64,000 bases of DNA from Pogostemon cablin (GCA_023678885.1 CM042966.1:23326028-23390027), one strand, 5' to 3'. Shown: positions 44,267 to 56,702, numbered from the stretch's first letter. Made by a program: numbers and translations. The notes: a model not told the origin generated them from the sequence alone.

Positions 44267-44670
44267 CGATGCTATCTTTTCTTTCAACAGAAATGTTGAT
44301 TTGTTTAACTTTTTGAATATGAGGGGTATATTTGATTCCATTAAAATAATAAAAGGGTTTGGATGAAAGAAAAAAATAATCAGGGGCTTATGTGATCCTG
44401 AGGTATAAGAGAAGGTCTTACCTGACCTTTTTCTAAAATTATAATTAATAAAGAAAAGACAAAAAGAAAAGAAAAATCGAATAGTAAGTTAGATGCTATA
44501 TTTATAGTAATATTTAATATAAAGGTGCTCTTATGTTTTATTTTTAAAAAATAAAAGGGTTCATTTTATCCTATTACATTAATAGGTAAGTGGGGTGTAT
44601 GTAAAAAAGAAAGCTTAGGAGCTTAATTGATCTTCACGGATAAATTGAGGGGCTTGGATGATCTTTTTCC

Positions 44671-46227
<1,557 letters not shown>

Positions 46228-46309
46228 GTCGATATGTCCGAGTGGTTAAGGAGACAGACTTGAAATCTGTTGGGCTTCGCCCGCGCAGGTTCGAACCCTG
46301 CTGTCGACG
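46228..46309 (+). tRNA. trnS-UGA: tRNA-Ser (anticodon UGA)
   Basis: 82-nt serine tRNA with the long variable arm of class II tRNAs. The acceptor stem GTCGATA pairs with TGTCGAC (one G-U), discriminator G at 46309. D-arm with TGGTTAAGG; anticodon stem-loop ACAGACTTGAAATCTGT with TGA at 46261-46263; variable arm GGGCTTCGCCC; T-arm GCAGGTTCGAACCCTGC. Internal box A (TGGTTAAGGAG) and box B (GGTTCGAACCC) are intact and no CCA is encoded, as expected of a nuclear gene. It decodes UCA/UCG-type serine codons. A T-run terminator follows. Confidence 0.97.
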
Positions 46310-46317
46310 TTCTATAG

Positions 46318-46324
46318 TTTTTTT
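46318..46324 (+). terminator. RNA polymerase III terminator
   Basis: Seven T residues starting 9 nt after the tRNA-Ser 3' end, the standard Pol III stop signal. Confidence 0.85.
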
Positions 46325-46417
46325 ATTTTTTCCAACTATCAGAGTTTAATGTTAATTCTATGCTATTTATGCCACCCAAATGTTAATTCTACGTTTTTCT
46401 CATTATTATTATTATTA

Positions 46418-46700
46418 CTCCCTCCATCCCATATTTTTACTCACTTTCCATTTGGGGTGTCCAACGTATTTTTACATATTTCATTTTTAGCAAAAATATA
46501 TAATATTTTATTACCTACTTTTTACAATCCCAACAACTTTAATTACTTTTTTACACTCATCATTCTCAATAACTTTATTCACTTTTCCTTTTTAAATTAC
46601 TAATTTATCCCTACTTTCTCTTACATTATATACTAAAAAAATAAAACATCTTAATCTTCGTGCCTGTACAAACGGGTAAAAATACCCAGGACGGAGGGAG
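46418..46700. mobile_element. Stowaway-like MITE
   Basis: CTCCCTCCATCCCATA at the left, CCAGGACGGAGGGAG at the right, TA flanks. 283 bp, 110 bp downstream of the tRNA gene. Confidence 0.88.
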
Positions 46701-46797
46701 TATTATTATTATTATTATTATTCCACCACATAATATCCTAATTTATTTTTAGAATTTTATATTAATTTATTATACTCCCACCATCTCATAAATATTA

Positions 46798-47027
46798 CTC
46801 CCTCCGTCCTATATTATTTTCAACGTTACTGTAGACACGGAGTTTTATTAACTTTATAAGGGTAATGTAATATTTTTAAGCTATAAATAAAGTGTAAAGT
46901 ATGTTTTGTGTTTTAAGATGTACTTTAGGTTTAGGGATTGATGTGATAATTCCTTTTTGGATTGGTGAACTTTAATGTGAGACGGATAAAAATAGTAAGT
47001 GTGAAATTTAACTTGGAATGGAGGGAG
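46798..47027. mobile_element. Stowaway-like MITE
   Basis: CTCCCTCCGTCCTATATT at the left, TTGGAATGGAGGGAG at the right, TA flanks. A lone CTCCCACCATCTCATAAATA end at 46774 marks an older decayed copy. Confidence 0.87.
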
Positions 47028-47189
47028 TATTACATTTACTGTTTGAACAGAGATAAATAAATATTGTTTTTTTTTATTATTTAGTAGGTTGAGAGATAAA
47101 TATTTTAATGGATAGAGAGTAATTTGAATAGTGTTTTATATGGGCTCCATAGAGAATATATTAATTGTTTTGTATGAGCCCCATAAAAA

Positions 47190-47680
47190 AAACAAAGACT
47201 TGTGTGAGATCGTCTCACTTATAAAAAGTGATAACTTGTATAATGAAAAGTGATACTAAATTAATGAAAAGTGATAATGCTATTTCGTGAACAATTTATA
47301 GTGTAAATGAAATGTGATAATATTTTATAGCGAAAGTGATAACTATTTTAAAAAGGAATTTTATCAATGCAAGACCTGAAAAATGGGTAAACTATCAATC
47401 TGGGGCCTGTATTATTTTTTCTATCAATTCGGGGCCTAAAATATGTAAAACTATCAATTTGGGGCCTGAATTTATCAAATATTATATCCTATTTTATCAA
47501 TTTAGACCCTAAATTCAGGCCCCAAATTGATATTTACACTTATTTCAGGCCCCGAATTGATAGAAAAAATAATTCAGGCCCGAATTAATTGTTTACCTAT
47601 TTTTTAGGCCTTGGATTGATAAAATTAACTATTTTAAAAAATATATAATGATCTCACATAAAACGGTCTCACACAAAAAC
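47190..47680. mobile_element. GTGTGAGA-family MITE interrupted by a palindrome
   Basis: Left ACAAAGACTTGTGTGAGATC, right GGTCTCACACAAAAACTTT, interior AAAGTGATAA motifs as in the copies at 4852-5345. Split by the 270-bp palindromic element at 47357-47626. Confidence 0.7.
47357..47626. mobile_element. palindromic GGGGCCTGA element with a 14-bp flanking direct repeat
   Basis: Left arm AATTTTATCAATGCAAGACC ... GGGTAAACTATCAAT, then repeated TCAATTTGGGGCCTGA modules. The right arm is the inverse (CAGGCCCCAAATTGATA ... TTGATAAAATT). AACTATTTTAAAAA stands on both sides (47341-47354 and 47627-47640). Nearly the whole element can fold back. Non-coding. Confidence 0.8.
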
Positions 47681-48053
47681 TTTTTTTAAAGAAAAAGAAA
47701 TGTAATTAATAAAATTTTGGGGCCGTTTGATAATATGTATGAAGCGAGAAAATTAGGCTTTCAAGCCCAATTTGAACTATTTGTTTACGAGCCCAATTGG
47801 GTGAGTCAACAAACCATATAATTTCAAAGTTATTAAATTATGTGATTTTCCCTTTTTTTTTTTTATCTAGTGAGATGTTAATCTCATTTCTTTCAATTTT
47901 GTGGACGTTCCGCGTTATTGCGAATAAGATTCGAAAATCCTACTTCCCAGATGTTGTGAGATGGTCACACTCAAATCCATTCATTCATATTTTATATCAC
48001 ATAAAAAAAAACTACATTAACTTCCAAAAATAAATAAAATAGATTAAAAAATA

Positions 48054-48253
48054 CTTTCTCCGGCCAATGCAAATGTATCCATTTTATCATTTTGGACGTC
48101 AAATTCAAAGATATCTATATTCCGCTTTTAGCAAAAAAGTACATCACATGACCCACCACTTCCCTCTAATACAACTATCCACTACACATAATAATAATAC
48201 TCCTTATCTACGCGTAAAAAGCAATCGATTATCTTTGCATTGGCCGGAGGGAG
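48054..48253. mobile_element. Stowaway-like MITE (CCGGCC subfamily)
   Basis: CTTTCTCCGGCCAATGCAAA at the left, TTTGCATTGGCCGGAGGGAG at the right, TA flanks. 200 bp. Same subfamily as 54249-54451. The ORF at 48067-48288 is spurious. Confidence 0.88.
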
Positions 48254-48299
48254 TAACTTTTTCATTAGCTTTGATCGGACAAAGTTAGTTGTTAATATA

Positions 48300-48440
48300 G
48301 TTAGTTCATCAAGTCTCCATACATCCTTATTTTTCAAGCCTTCCTTATAACTCCCCTCCTATTCGTTCTCAATGGGAATCGAACTCGGGTCACTCACTTA
48401 TGTGAGGAGCCCGGTGGGCAGGTGTGTGACATTGAAACGG
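48300..48440 (-). mobile_element. possible SINE remnant
   Basis: On the minus strand GTGACCCGAGTTCGATTCCC resembles a Pol III box B followed by CATTGAGAAC. A box A is not clear and no target duplication was found. Suggestive only. Confidence 0.25.
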
Positions 48441-48619
48441 AGGGAACACCAAATTACAAATCAACACATATTAAAACAAATTTATAAATTCATAAAATAA
48501 TGATACTCTACATTTTACAAATTTATTTCAGAAACTAGTCAACTCATAAATATATAAATCTTTAGGAAGATAGTAGCAATAGTAGCAATGTGGCAAAATG
48601 TGATGAAGAGTAGAGAGGT

Positions 48620-50710
48620 TTAGTTGTTCAGGGAGGATCTAGTGGTGAGTGAAGGCCTCATATCCACAATAGCAGAGGGGTCTGCACCCAACTTGATCGC
48701 CTCTTCGCCCGCTCGGAGGAACCTCGACACCGCACCATTTACATATTCGTCCGCCTCCTTCACCTTCATCTTCTTGCCGAAACTCCTCAGCATATGATCA
48801 CCATTCAGGACACCAGCCAACTGCACCACCTCATTCTGAAACTCCGACACCAGCCTATGTTCGTCCGCCTCTGTCTTTCTCAGAGGACTCACCTCAGGTA
48901 AAAACTCTGCACAAAACACACATTGTGTCAATGATCTTGTAATGCTGATGTGTTGATGTGGTTTTTAAAGGAGTTAGAAGCGATCACCTGGGCAATCGGT
49001 TCGTGGGGAAGTTAGCTCCCCGACTACTTGCTCGAACGTGCCGGCCCAAGCGTCTCTATGAGTCAAGAAGTTGGATGAAAGGCTGAACATCTTCTTGATG
49101 GTGGCAGGAATTGAGGAGTGTTCAAACTCTGAATTTGGGGTAGGCCCATTTGGCTTGCTTATAACTACAAAAGATGATCATGCTAAGATTCTTATTATCT
49201 CAAATAGGCAAAATATCAAAATTCGTACTTAAGAACGTCTGACTTCAATTTTAGAGAAAAATGATAAAACTCGAACAAAAAAAAAAGTGATTAAAATTGA
49301 TAATTGCAATTAAAAAAAAAACTAAAATCGTAATCAATCATACCTGAATATCAAATTTTTAATACTACCTTATTTCAAATACACATTAAAATTAGGAGGG
49401 ATGTAAATGAGATCTCATTTACCTATTTCATCTCCTATTCCATTTTATTAAATGCATATATCATGTTATGCTACAATTTATTTCCTAACCGAATTTAATC
49501 ATCATTTTATAAAATATAACATGTGAAACATGACATCAGATTAGAGATAGTTGATCAACACACAAGGAATGTTACTAAATCTAAGCTGATTATAAATCAA
49601 GAAAACACTTGATATTTCCATGTTGGCAAATGAAGCAAATTGAGTAAGAGCAATGAAATGCTAGAGAAATGAAATACCAGTTCCTTTCTTGATCCATGGG
49701 GAGACCATAATGGTGGGCACACGAACACCAACCCTATCGAACTTAAAGAAATGCGGGGCAGGACCCGTATTCCCATCCGGGTTAGGAACATCAACATAAG
49801 GCGTTTCAACATGATCATAGAATCCACCATGTTCATCATACGTAACAACCAAAAGTGTCTCATTCCACTGAGGGCTACCCCTCAAAGTCTCGTACACTTC
49901 CTTCACCAACCTCTGTCCGATCGCCACGTCGTGCGACGGATGATCGTCGTTGGCCGGAAATCCCTTCAAATCAAAGTACCTAGGCTCTATCACAGTCAAA
50001 TTAGGCAACTTCCCCTTTCTAGCATCTTTCTTGAACTTCAAATCATACTGATGGAACTTGGAAATGTACTTCAATTTCCTCAAATTTCTATAGAACAATG
50101 TTGTCGGAATGTTCTGGAAATACACACCAAAATCCATGTCATTCTGATGCAATGAATCAAATATGGTCTGCTGAGGGAACCCTTTGACTAGAAGCTTCTT
50201 ATCATGGCTTGTGGATCCATGAGAGGTTGCAGAGTAGACAAATAGCCTGTTTGGTTGTGTGGGCCCAGGGATAGAAGAAAACCATCTATCAAAAACAGCA
50301 AATTCTTGAACTAAAGCTGCATAAATTGGGACATTCTCGGGTTTGAATCCTTTCATTACAGTTTCTGTCAGGTTTTGAGACATGGTCAGAGCTTGCTCCA
50401 CGAAACCGGACATTGTTGGGACTGAACCCGACCCGAATACCTGCCTCTCCACGGCTTCGAAGGAGTGACCCGGATCCGGATCCACGTACTCTGCATCATC
50501 AGTGAAGCAGATTGTTCTGTCTGAAACAGAGTTGCATTCTTGTCCAGTGACACCATTGATTGAAGGGCTCAATTTCTTCATCCAGCCAAGAACATGATCG
50601 AATGATCTGTTCTCCATCACCAACACTACAATTGTTTTGATGGGCTGTTGATGGGTTTGGACAACAACACTTGAAATCATCAACAGAATCAAGAACATAC
50701 TTCTAATCAT
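48620..50710 (-). CDS. NPC: non-specific phospholipase C (phosphoesterase family)
   Basis: Three exons on the minus strand: 49678-50710, 48988-49164 and 48620-48906, all GT-AG, joining in frame to 498 codons plus TAA. Plant NPCs are about 510-530 residues. Residues 1-19 form a signal peptide (MIRSMFLILLMISSVVV), suggesting secretory entry. The catalytic core follows: TIVVLVMENRSFDH (26-39), DPDPGHSFEAVERQVFG, IPGPTQPNRLFVYSATSHG, DDHPSHDVAIGQRLVKEVYE and VVTYDEHGGFYDHV near the end of exon 1, then GVRVPTIMVSPWIKKGT. Exon 2 supplies VISKPNGPTPNSEFEHSS and the HRDAWAGTFE segment. Exon 3 has the charged C-terminal region (EADEHRLVSEFQNEVVQLAG). The family cleaves phosphatidylcholine and other phospholipids to diacylglycerol in lipid remodelling and stress. 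The start is the ATG at 50710; the frame extends 10 codons further to a TTG at 50740. Resemblance is greatest to the NPC2/NPC6 group as I recall it. Confidence 0.95.
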
Positions 50711-51274
50711 TTTGGTTTTTGGTTTCTTGATTCTGAGCAAATGGGCTCTGAAGACAGCAATTTTGGTACAAGAACAAAAGTTTGTCTGTGAGATTAGTGG
50801 AGTAGCTTCACTGAAAAGTAAAACTGCAATTTCACTGTAGAATTATAAAAAAAAAAAAAGAATACTTTGAAAGATAATTTAAAAAAGAAAAGGGACAAAA
50901 ATGTCTTGAAATCTTGAAAAGAGTGCGGTGGTTAGCCTCAAATTGTTAAAGTGGTGGGAAGTGAGAATTGACAGGTGAATAGATTTTTAATGATAATTGT
51001 AAGTGCAATTATGTGCTTGTGTTCTTGCCTACGTGCATTCACAAAATGTAAATATCTATGGATTTAAATAATAGGATTCCATCCATCCCTAACATTAATT
51101 ATGGAGGTTAAATAATTTATTTTAATAAATGTTATTGTCTTTTAAAACAATACCATATATTTTTAAGTAACAATTAGAGTACAAAATATATTCCCTGAAA
51201 TAATACCATATTTTTAATTAATAAATACGGTATAAAATATACTTTCATTCTTATGCCATAGAGATCGTTTACTA
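50711..51274. other. NPC upstream region
   Basis: The 5' flank of the NPC gene. No unambiguous TATA box. An A-run (50851-50862) and ordinary AT-rich sequence follow. Confidence 0.4.
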
Positions 51275-51479
51275 CTCCCTCCGTCCCACCCAAACTCACT
51301 GGTTGTTTGTTGTGCATAGATTAAGGTGTATTATTATTTTATGTGTAGTGAGTAATTGTATTAGTAGAATGAGTGGTGGACCACATGTGTGACACCTTTT
51401 TACTAAAAGTGAGAAATGATGATATTTGGATGAGACGTCCAATATAGTAAAATGAGACATTTTGATTGGATGGAGGGAG
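51275..51479. mobile_element. Stowaway-like MITE
   Basis: CTCCCTCCGTCCCACCCAAA at the left, TTTGATTGGATGGAGGGAG at the right, TA flanks. 205 bp, in the NPC upstream region. Confidence 0.9.
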
Positions 51480-51510
51480 TACTATTTTGCACATAAATTA
51501 ATAATAATTA

Positions 51511-51783
51511 TTCCCTCATTCCCAACTTCAACTTAACACTTTTCGTTTTAGTCCGTTCCAAATTCAACTTCACACTTTCATAAAAGGAAAAATCAACAAA
51601 CTAATATCCTTCAAACATACTTTAATTTTAAATTTGACATCACATTTTTAACACACATAATATACTTTATTATTTATTTATTACCCAAAAATATTATACT
51701 ACTCTCAAAAGTAAGTCAAAAAGTGAATTTTCTTAAATTCCGTATCTACAGTAAATGTAAACTTGAATTTGGGACAGAGGGAG
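51511..51783. mobile_element. Stowaway-like MITE
   Basis: TTCCCTCATTCCCAACTTCA at the left, TTGAATTTGGGACAGAGGGAG at the right, TA flanks. 273 bp. Confidence 0.85.
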
Positions 51784-54248
51784 TATTATCTTTATTATTA
51801 TATAATAAAACACACTTTAAAAGTTAAAATTGAACCAATTTTTAATTTATATCACTGATTTTGATTACTAAACATTTTTTAATCTCATCCGTTCATCACA
51901 TTATTCAATATCATCCATTCATCACAATTATGATATTAGATTTTGGTCATTGATTTTTTTGTCATAATAATGATACCTTATTTAGTTTAAAATGATACAT
52001 TATTTAAAATGATTCTTTATATGTGTGCTTAATATTATTTTTTCATTAAATATAATACATAACTACTACTAATATTAATTATTTCAAATTATTATGTTAA
52101 TTATTCCTAAATAATTTAAATTAATTTTTTAATGTTAATTATTCCTAAACAATTTGAATTAATTTTTAATTATATGGTTTATGGTTTAGGGTAATATTAT
52201 TTAATTATTATAATAACTTATAAAATTAATTTAAATAGATTATATTGATTTAGGGTTTAGGGATATGGTTTTAGGGTTTAGGGTTTATTGTAATATTATT
52301 CAATTATTATTATAATAACTTATAAAATTATGGTTTAGGTCATATTTTTGTAATAGAATTATATTATATTTATTTATATTTAATCAGTAATAGTATAAGT
52401 TCATTTAAAATATTAATTTTAATCAATAAAAAAATACTTTAAAAATAGTATTAAATGTGTATGAGTAATTTACGAGTATTTTTTGATGCACCGGTATTCG
52501 ATCCATAGACCGACTAATCCGGGGGAGGCCAGAACCCACCGTCCACTAAAAAATTTTTGGACGGATACAAATATTGTAATGAATTTTTAAAATATTAATT
52601 TTTAAATGATATTTATTTATATACGGGTATGAGTATTACGAAATAAGAAAATATCTTACATAATTAATGAACACCCTAAAAACGAGTACGAATAGTTCCA
52701 AAACAATATCATTAGAATTTGAAACTAAAATAAAAAATTATAATATTTTTGTATTCAATATACACTACAATAAACATGCTGATTGATGTCTATTTCACCA
52801 GTCAATGGATGTTGAAGCTACTAATGTTAAAAGTAGGCGCTGATAGACATCGGTTTTTAGTCATAAGCATATAAATACATTATAAATATATATTAATAAT
52901 TATAATTTTCACGGGTAGTTCAAAAAATATCATTAGAATTTGAATTGTGTACGTGTATGAATCAGGTATCCACAAATATTAAATTATACAAAATATTTTA
53001 TCTATATTATATAATATATTATGAAATAATTATATAATTAAATAATAGTTATAACTTTTATTTGATCATATTAAAAATAATAAAGTTCATAATATTATAT
53101 TTAATTCATAATTTATTAACAATAATATAATTTTTATTAAAATATTAATTTTAACTCAAAAAATATATATGTATATAAATTAATCAATACATTAATTTAA
53201 ACACTAAAAAATATAAATATATATTACTAATTATAATTTTTATTTAATCATATTTATTTTAAATATAAATATTTTTATAAAATAAATTAGTATTAAATGG
53301 GTATATGTAATCTACGGATATTGATAAATGAGTTTGGGATGGGTATGAGTATCATAATATATTTTTTTAATGAAACGGGTACGAAAATGAGTAGTTTATA
53401 TTTAAATGGATATGAGTACGTATGGATACCCCTATAGTGGATATCCTACCCGCTATAATCCCTAACAACTACCGATTATATATTAAAATATTATATCTCT
53501 CAAACTAATATATATTACAATAGTATATTCTTGAATATTTGATTTGATTACTTGGTATAACAAATACTTGACTTGAGAAATTAATCATTGGTTTGATTAC
53601 AATTAATTTATGAGAAACATATATAAAATGTTATATGAAGCTCTCTTATAATATAATTAATTGAAATGTCTATAATCAAATTATGTCTAGGTTTAAATGT
53701 AGTTTTTAGGAGATTCATAAAAATGTATGAGAGAAAATATTCATTTTAAAAAAATATAATAACAATTTTAAGTGAACAATCTATTAATTTTTTATTTTTT
53801 CAATTTATGAATAGAATCTGTGTAAATAATTTTCTTATAGAAATTAAACCGAGAAATAAATATATTACCTGTGAGTAATTCTTTCATCAGTCCTAATATC
53901 GATTCGTTTCACCCTTAGGTAAATATTAACCAAGCATAAGGGATGCAATACAATAATAAGTTTGGGATGATATTATTATGATTTTTTTTAAATTGGACAT
54001 GTCCGATCACGGATGGTGAACATTTAAATGGATATGAATTACGGGTACTCCTAACATCGATATTGATTATCTCTAATAATTATATTTCATGTTACCCCCA
54101 TTTTACCTTAAGCATATTGATAAATAATTTTGGAGTAGTTATAAATATAGTAATAAATTTTTAAATGGCACAAATTTGGGTATGAGCGGTTGATATTTAA
54201 ATAAATATGGTATGGTACCTTTAAATAAGTACGGGTATCTAAATATTA
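51784..54248. other. very AT-rich intergenic, with telomere-like and CACTA-like traces
   Basis: No gene seen. TTTAGGG-like runs occur at about 52180-52305 (GATTTAGGGTTTAGGGATATG type). CACTACAATAAACATGCTG at 52764, with GATGTCTAT and AGACATCGG motifs in the next 100 bp, resembles one end of a CACTA (En/Spm) element; the partner end was not found. Several GGGTATGAGTA motifs recur over 53320-54240. Confidence 0.4.
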
Positions 54249-54451
54249 CTCCCTCCGGCCACTTACAAGGTATCCATTTTACCATTTTGGGCGTTCACTT
54301 CAAATATATCCATATTCCTTATATAGTAAAAAAGTACACCACATGGTCCACCATTTCCCTCTAATACAACTACTCATTACACATATAATAATAATACTTC
54401 TTAATCTACGTGCAAAAAGTAAATGGTTACCTTCTAAGTGGCCGGAGGGAG
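54249..54451. mobile_element. Stowaway-like MITE (CCGGCC subfamily)
   Basis: CTCCCTCCGGCCACTTA at the left, TAAGTGGCCGGAGGGAG at the right, TA flanks. 203 bp. Confidence 0.9.
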
Positions 54452-54464
54452 TAATTAATAAATA

Positions 54465-54665
54465 CTCCATCCGTCCGCTTTCAAGGGTATCATTTTTCCA
54501 TTTTGGGCGTCCGCCCCCAAGGTCACATTTCCTTTTTTATCCACATACCCACTAATACAACTAAAAAATGGGACCCATACCTCTACTAATACAACTACCC
54601 AATGCACATTAAATAACAATACTATTTAATCTCCGTGCCCAAAAGCAAATAACACCCTTGAATAT
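54465..54665. mobile_element. Stowaway-like MITE, right end decayed
   Basis: CTCCATCCGTCCGCTTTC at the left. The right end (CACCCTTGAA) has lost the GGAGGGAG tip. It lies 13 bp from the previous copy. Confidence 0.65.
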
Positions 54666-54755
54666 GATATTACATAAAATTGAATATTATATGTAAATAA
54701 TTAGTGGTATAACTTTAGAATATTTTGATAAACATGTTTGAGACGTGTACGAGTA

Positions 54756-55360
54756 TCAACCAGTGGTTTAGGGCATACTGGACCCCGATGATTTAATATT
54801 TATTAGCAGTGAAATGACGACTTTACCCCTGTAATTTATGATATACTTTTTCCCATTGGTTTAGGACATAATGTCCGCCGAGGGTTTAATATTTATCGGC
54901 AGGGCTTAGTGTTTGTTCCAATTGTAACATTATGACTTTACCCCTATGGTTTATCGTATACTATTATCCAGTAGTTTAGGGCATACTGTACCCCGAGGTC
55001 TACCATTTATCGGAAGGGAATAGTGTTTGTTCAAAGGGTGAAATTAAGATTTACCCTAGTGGTTTTTGGTATACTGTACCTCAAGAGTCTACATAGCATG
55101 TATTATGGAGGAGTATATTATAAAAAAAAATTTAAGGTACATTTTTAGTTAAGTGCTATTTATTTGACAAAATCCCTGACCATGCAACACACGACACTGT
55201 TTTTTGATATTCTTACTGCTGCATGAGACGATATTACTAGGCTTCTCCTTTGGGTAGAGATAGAATGATTTATCTAATAGTCATAATTTAGATTTCTCTT
55301 TCGAGTTTAAATAACATCAGAATACCTTTGTCCCGTGCAACGCACGGATTCAAACACTAG
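54756..55360. mobile_element. 3' part of a second Helitron-like element
   Basis: Hairpin CCGTGCAACGCACGG at 55333-55347, then CTAG at 55357-55360 followed by T: the same 3' signature as at 40597-40624. Upstream, 54758-55100 holds 3-4 diverged units of about 90-115 bp with AGTGGTTTAGGGCATACTG, CCCCGA and TTATCGGCAGGG. The 5' end was not located, so the start given is only where the repeats begin. Confidence 0.6.
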
Positions 55361-55823
55361 TTTTATATGTAATGAATAGTTGTATTACAAAAATATTGTG
55401 AGTTATTAATGAAATTACAATCAACACTCAAAACTGCAAAATGATATTTTTGAGGCGAATAAAAAGAGTACTATACCATGTGCTACGTGATTTTAAATTA
55501 AGATATATTTTGAGATTATAATAATTTGGTTTTTTTTTTAATTATTATTATAAGAAACATTAGTGCGATACAATTTCAACATCAGGACTTTTTATTTTTT
55601 CTTAATTAATTAATTATTATTTTTAGTAAAGATTTTTTTATTTTAAAAATGATATTATCACTTTTTTATTTATATCACAAATTTTTTTAGTGAGATAGTT
55701 AGAACAATAGTGACATTTTCATTAAAATGATCTTACTCAAGTTTTTATCTTTATTTTAAATTTTATTGTGAAATGTACGGAACAAAAGAGTAAAACTAGT
55801 TACGAGAGGCCGGGGTATATAAC
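55361..55823. other. AT-rich intergenic
   Basis: Nothing recognised beyond homopolymer and ATT runs. Confidence 0.5.
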
Positions 55824-55899
55824 TAATAGGAGTACATAAAGGATATTTTATTTGATTTATTTGATTGTATATATCTTTCCTTATTCGGTGCCACAAATT
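55824..55899 (+). mobile_element. truncated LTR, upstream copy
   Basis: TAATAGGAGTACATAAAGGA ... TTATTCGGTGCCACAAATT, almost identical to 56960-57034, which follows an RNase H coding end. Taken as the 5' LTR remnant of the same small copia element, broken off where the palindrome at 55911 begins nearby. Confidence 0.6.
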
Positions 55900-55910
55900 C
55901 GTTTAATATT

Positions 55911-56222
55911 TAATCAGGTTGCACTCTAACACGCCCCCTCACATGCAGGCGGGGAATTTTTGCCTCAAGCCTAGCATGTCGTTTAACATGGTATCAGAGC
56001 CCATGGTTAACAATGGTCCAGGGTTCAAATCTCACCGTCACCCATTTATGAGAAAATTCCACATGAGGTGGTCGTTTAACATGGTATCAGAGCCCATGAT
56101 TAACAATGGTCCAGGGTTCAAACCTCACCGTCACCCATTTATGAGAAAATTCCACATGCTAGGCTTGAGGCAAAAATTCCCCGCATGCATGTGAGGGGGC
56201 GTGTTAGAGTACAACCTGATTA
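55911..56222. mobile_element. 312-bp palindromic element with two primer-binding-site-like repeats
   Basis: Arms of about 70 bp: TAATCAGGTTGCACTCTAAC, ACGCCCCCTCACATG, CGGGGAATTTTTGCCTCAAG, CCTAGCATG, mirrored at 56155-56222. The centre is a 93-bp tandem duplication (from 55978 and 56071) whose units carry TGGTATCAGAGCCCATG, identical in its first 12 bases to the initiator-Met tRNA primer-binding site of many plant retrotransposons, and GGGTTCAAATCTCACCG, which resembles a Pol III box B. The short ORF at 55919-56194 is a translation of this repeat. Confidence 0.85.
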
Positions 56223-56247
56223 AGTATTAAACTCAGCAACGAAGAGG

Positions 56248-56644
56248 TCATTGCGACGAAGAGAGAGCAATTCTTCGCGAAGCTGATTGGCACGCGACGT
56301 CGAGGCATGAGCGAAGGCAGATTCTAGGCACGCCAGACGGATAGGGACGAAGAACAATCCAGGACCTCCGCCATGGCTTCGGGTTCCAGGGTAGCGAACA
56401 GGACGCCGAGAAGACGTTGGTCGCGCAAGAACCAGGCAGTGTAAGCCGGATTCGGCGACTCTTCATCGGTGGGAGAGGGTAGAGTCTTCGAAGGAGAGGG
56501 GGAAGATCCGTCGAGAAGGTCCATCATCTCGAATGTTGTCGCCATCGAGATGAACTGCCGCTTCCACATCAAGTAGGTAGTGGTGGAAAGCTTTATCTGA
56601 ACAAGGTTGATCATTGCCGTGGTTTGAGAAGAATGGGCGGCCAT
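56248..56644 (-). pseudogene. copia gag fragment
   Basis: Starts MAAHSSQTTAMINLVQIKLS then TTTYLMWKRQFISMATTFEM, DLLDGS, YTAWFLRDQRLLGVLFATLE, PEAMAEVLDCSSSLSVWRA. This is the N-terminal gag region of Ty1/copia polyproteins. After a one-base frame change near 56330 it continues ESAFAHASTSRANQL, REELLSLRRNDLF. No zinc knuckle or protease follows, because the element is cut at the palindrome. Upstream on the same strand are a primer-binding site (56703-56711) and a short LTR (56714-56843). Confidence 0.85.
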
Positions 56645-56702
56645 GAAGAAACCGTGAAGAAAAGAGAAAGAAGGAAAAAGAGGGTTAGAGTTTTCGATCA
56701 GG

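Larger units (their letters stand above)
42018..44433. mobile_element. inner long-TIR element nested in the outer one
   Basis: The left about 115 bp (GGGCAAAAGGTCAATTAGGC, CCCCTCATCTTATA, CATACCCTTTTCATT) pairs with the right end read in reverse (AGAAAAAGGTCAGGTAAG, CTTCTCTTATACCTCA, CAAACCCTTTTATTATTT). The interior is GC-richer, with coding-like stretches at 42199-42604 and 43824-44266, so it may be a gene-carrying (Pack-type) element. A copia solo LTR splits it. Confidence 0.55.
41033..44670. mobile_element. outer long-TIR element (Mutator-like?)
   Basis: About 130 bp at the left (GGGAAAAGGATCACCC, ATTAAGATCACTTAA, ACATGCACACCACTTACCT) pairs with the right end read in reverse (AGGAAAAAGATCATCC, GTGAAGATCAATTAAG, ACATACACCCCACTTACCT) at roughly two-thirds identity. 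Inside the left part a second inverted pair, 41225-41330 against 41830-41945 (TTTTCTATTTACGC, TGTTCTTACAATTTTATATT), encloses an (AT)n tract. No transposase. Confidence 0.6.

Noticed and set aside
50711..50740. NPC start 10 codons upstream (50740)
   Set aside because: That codon is TTG. The first ATG in frame is at 50710 and gives a normal signal peptide.
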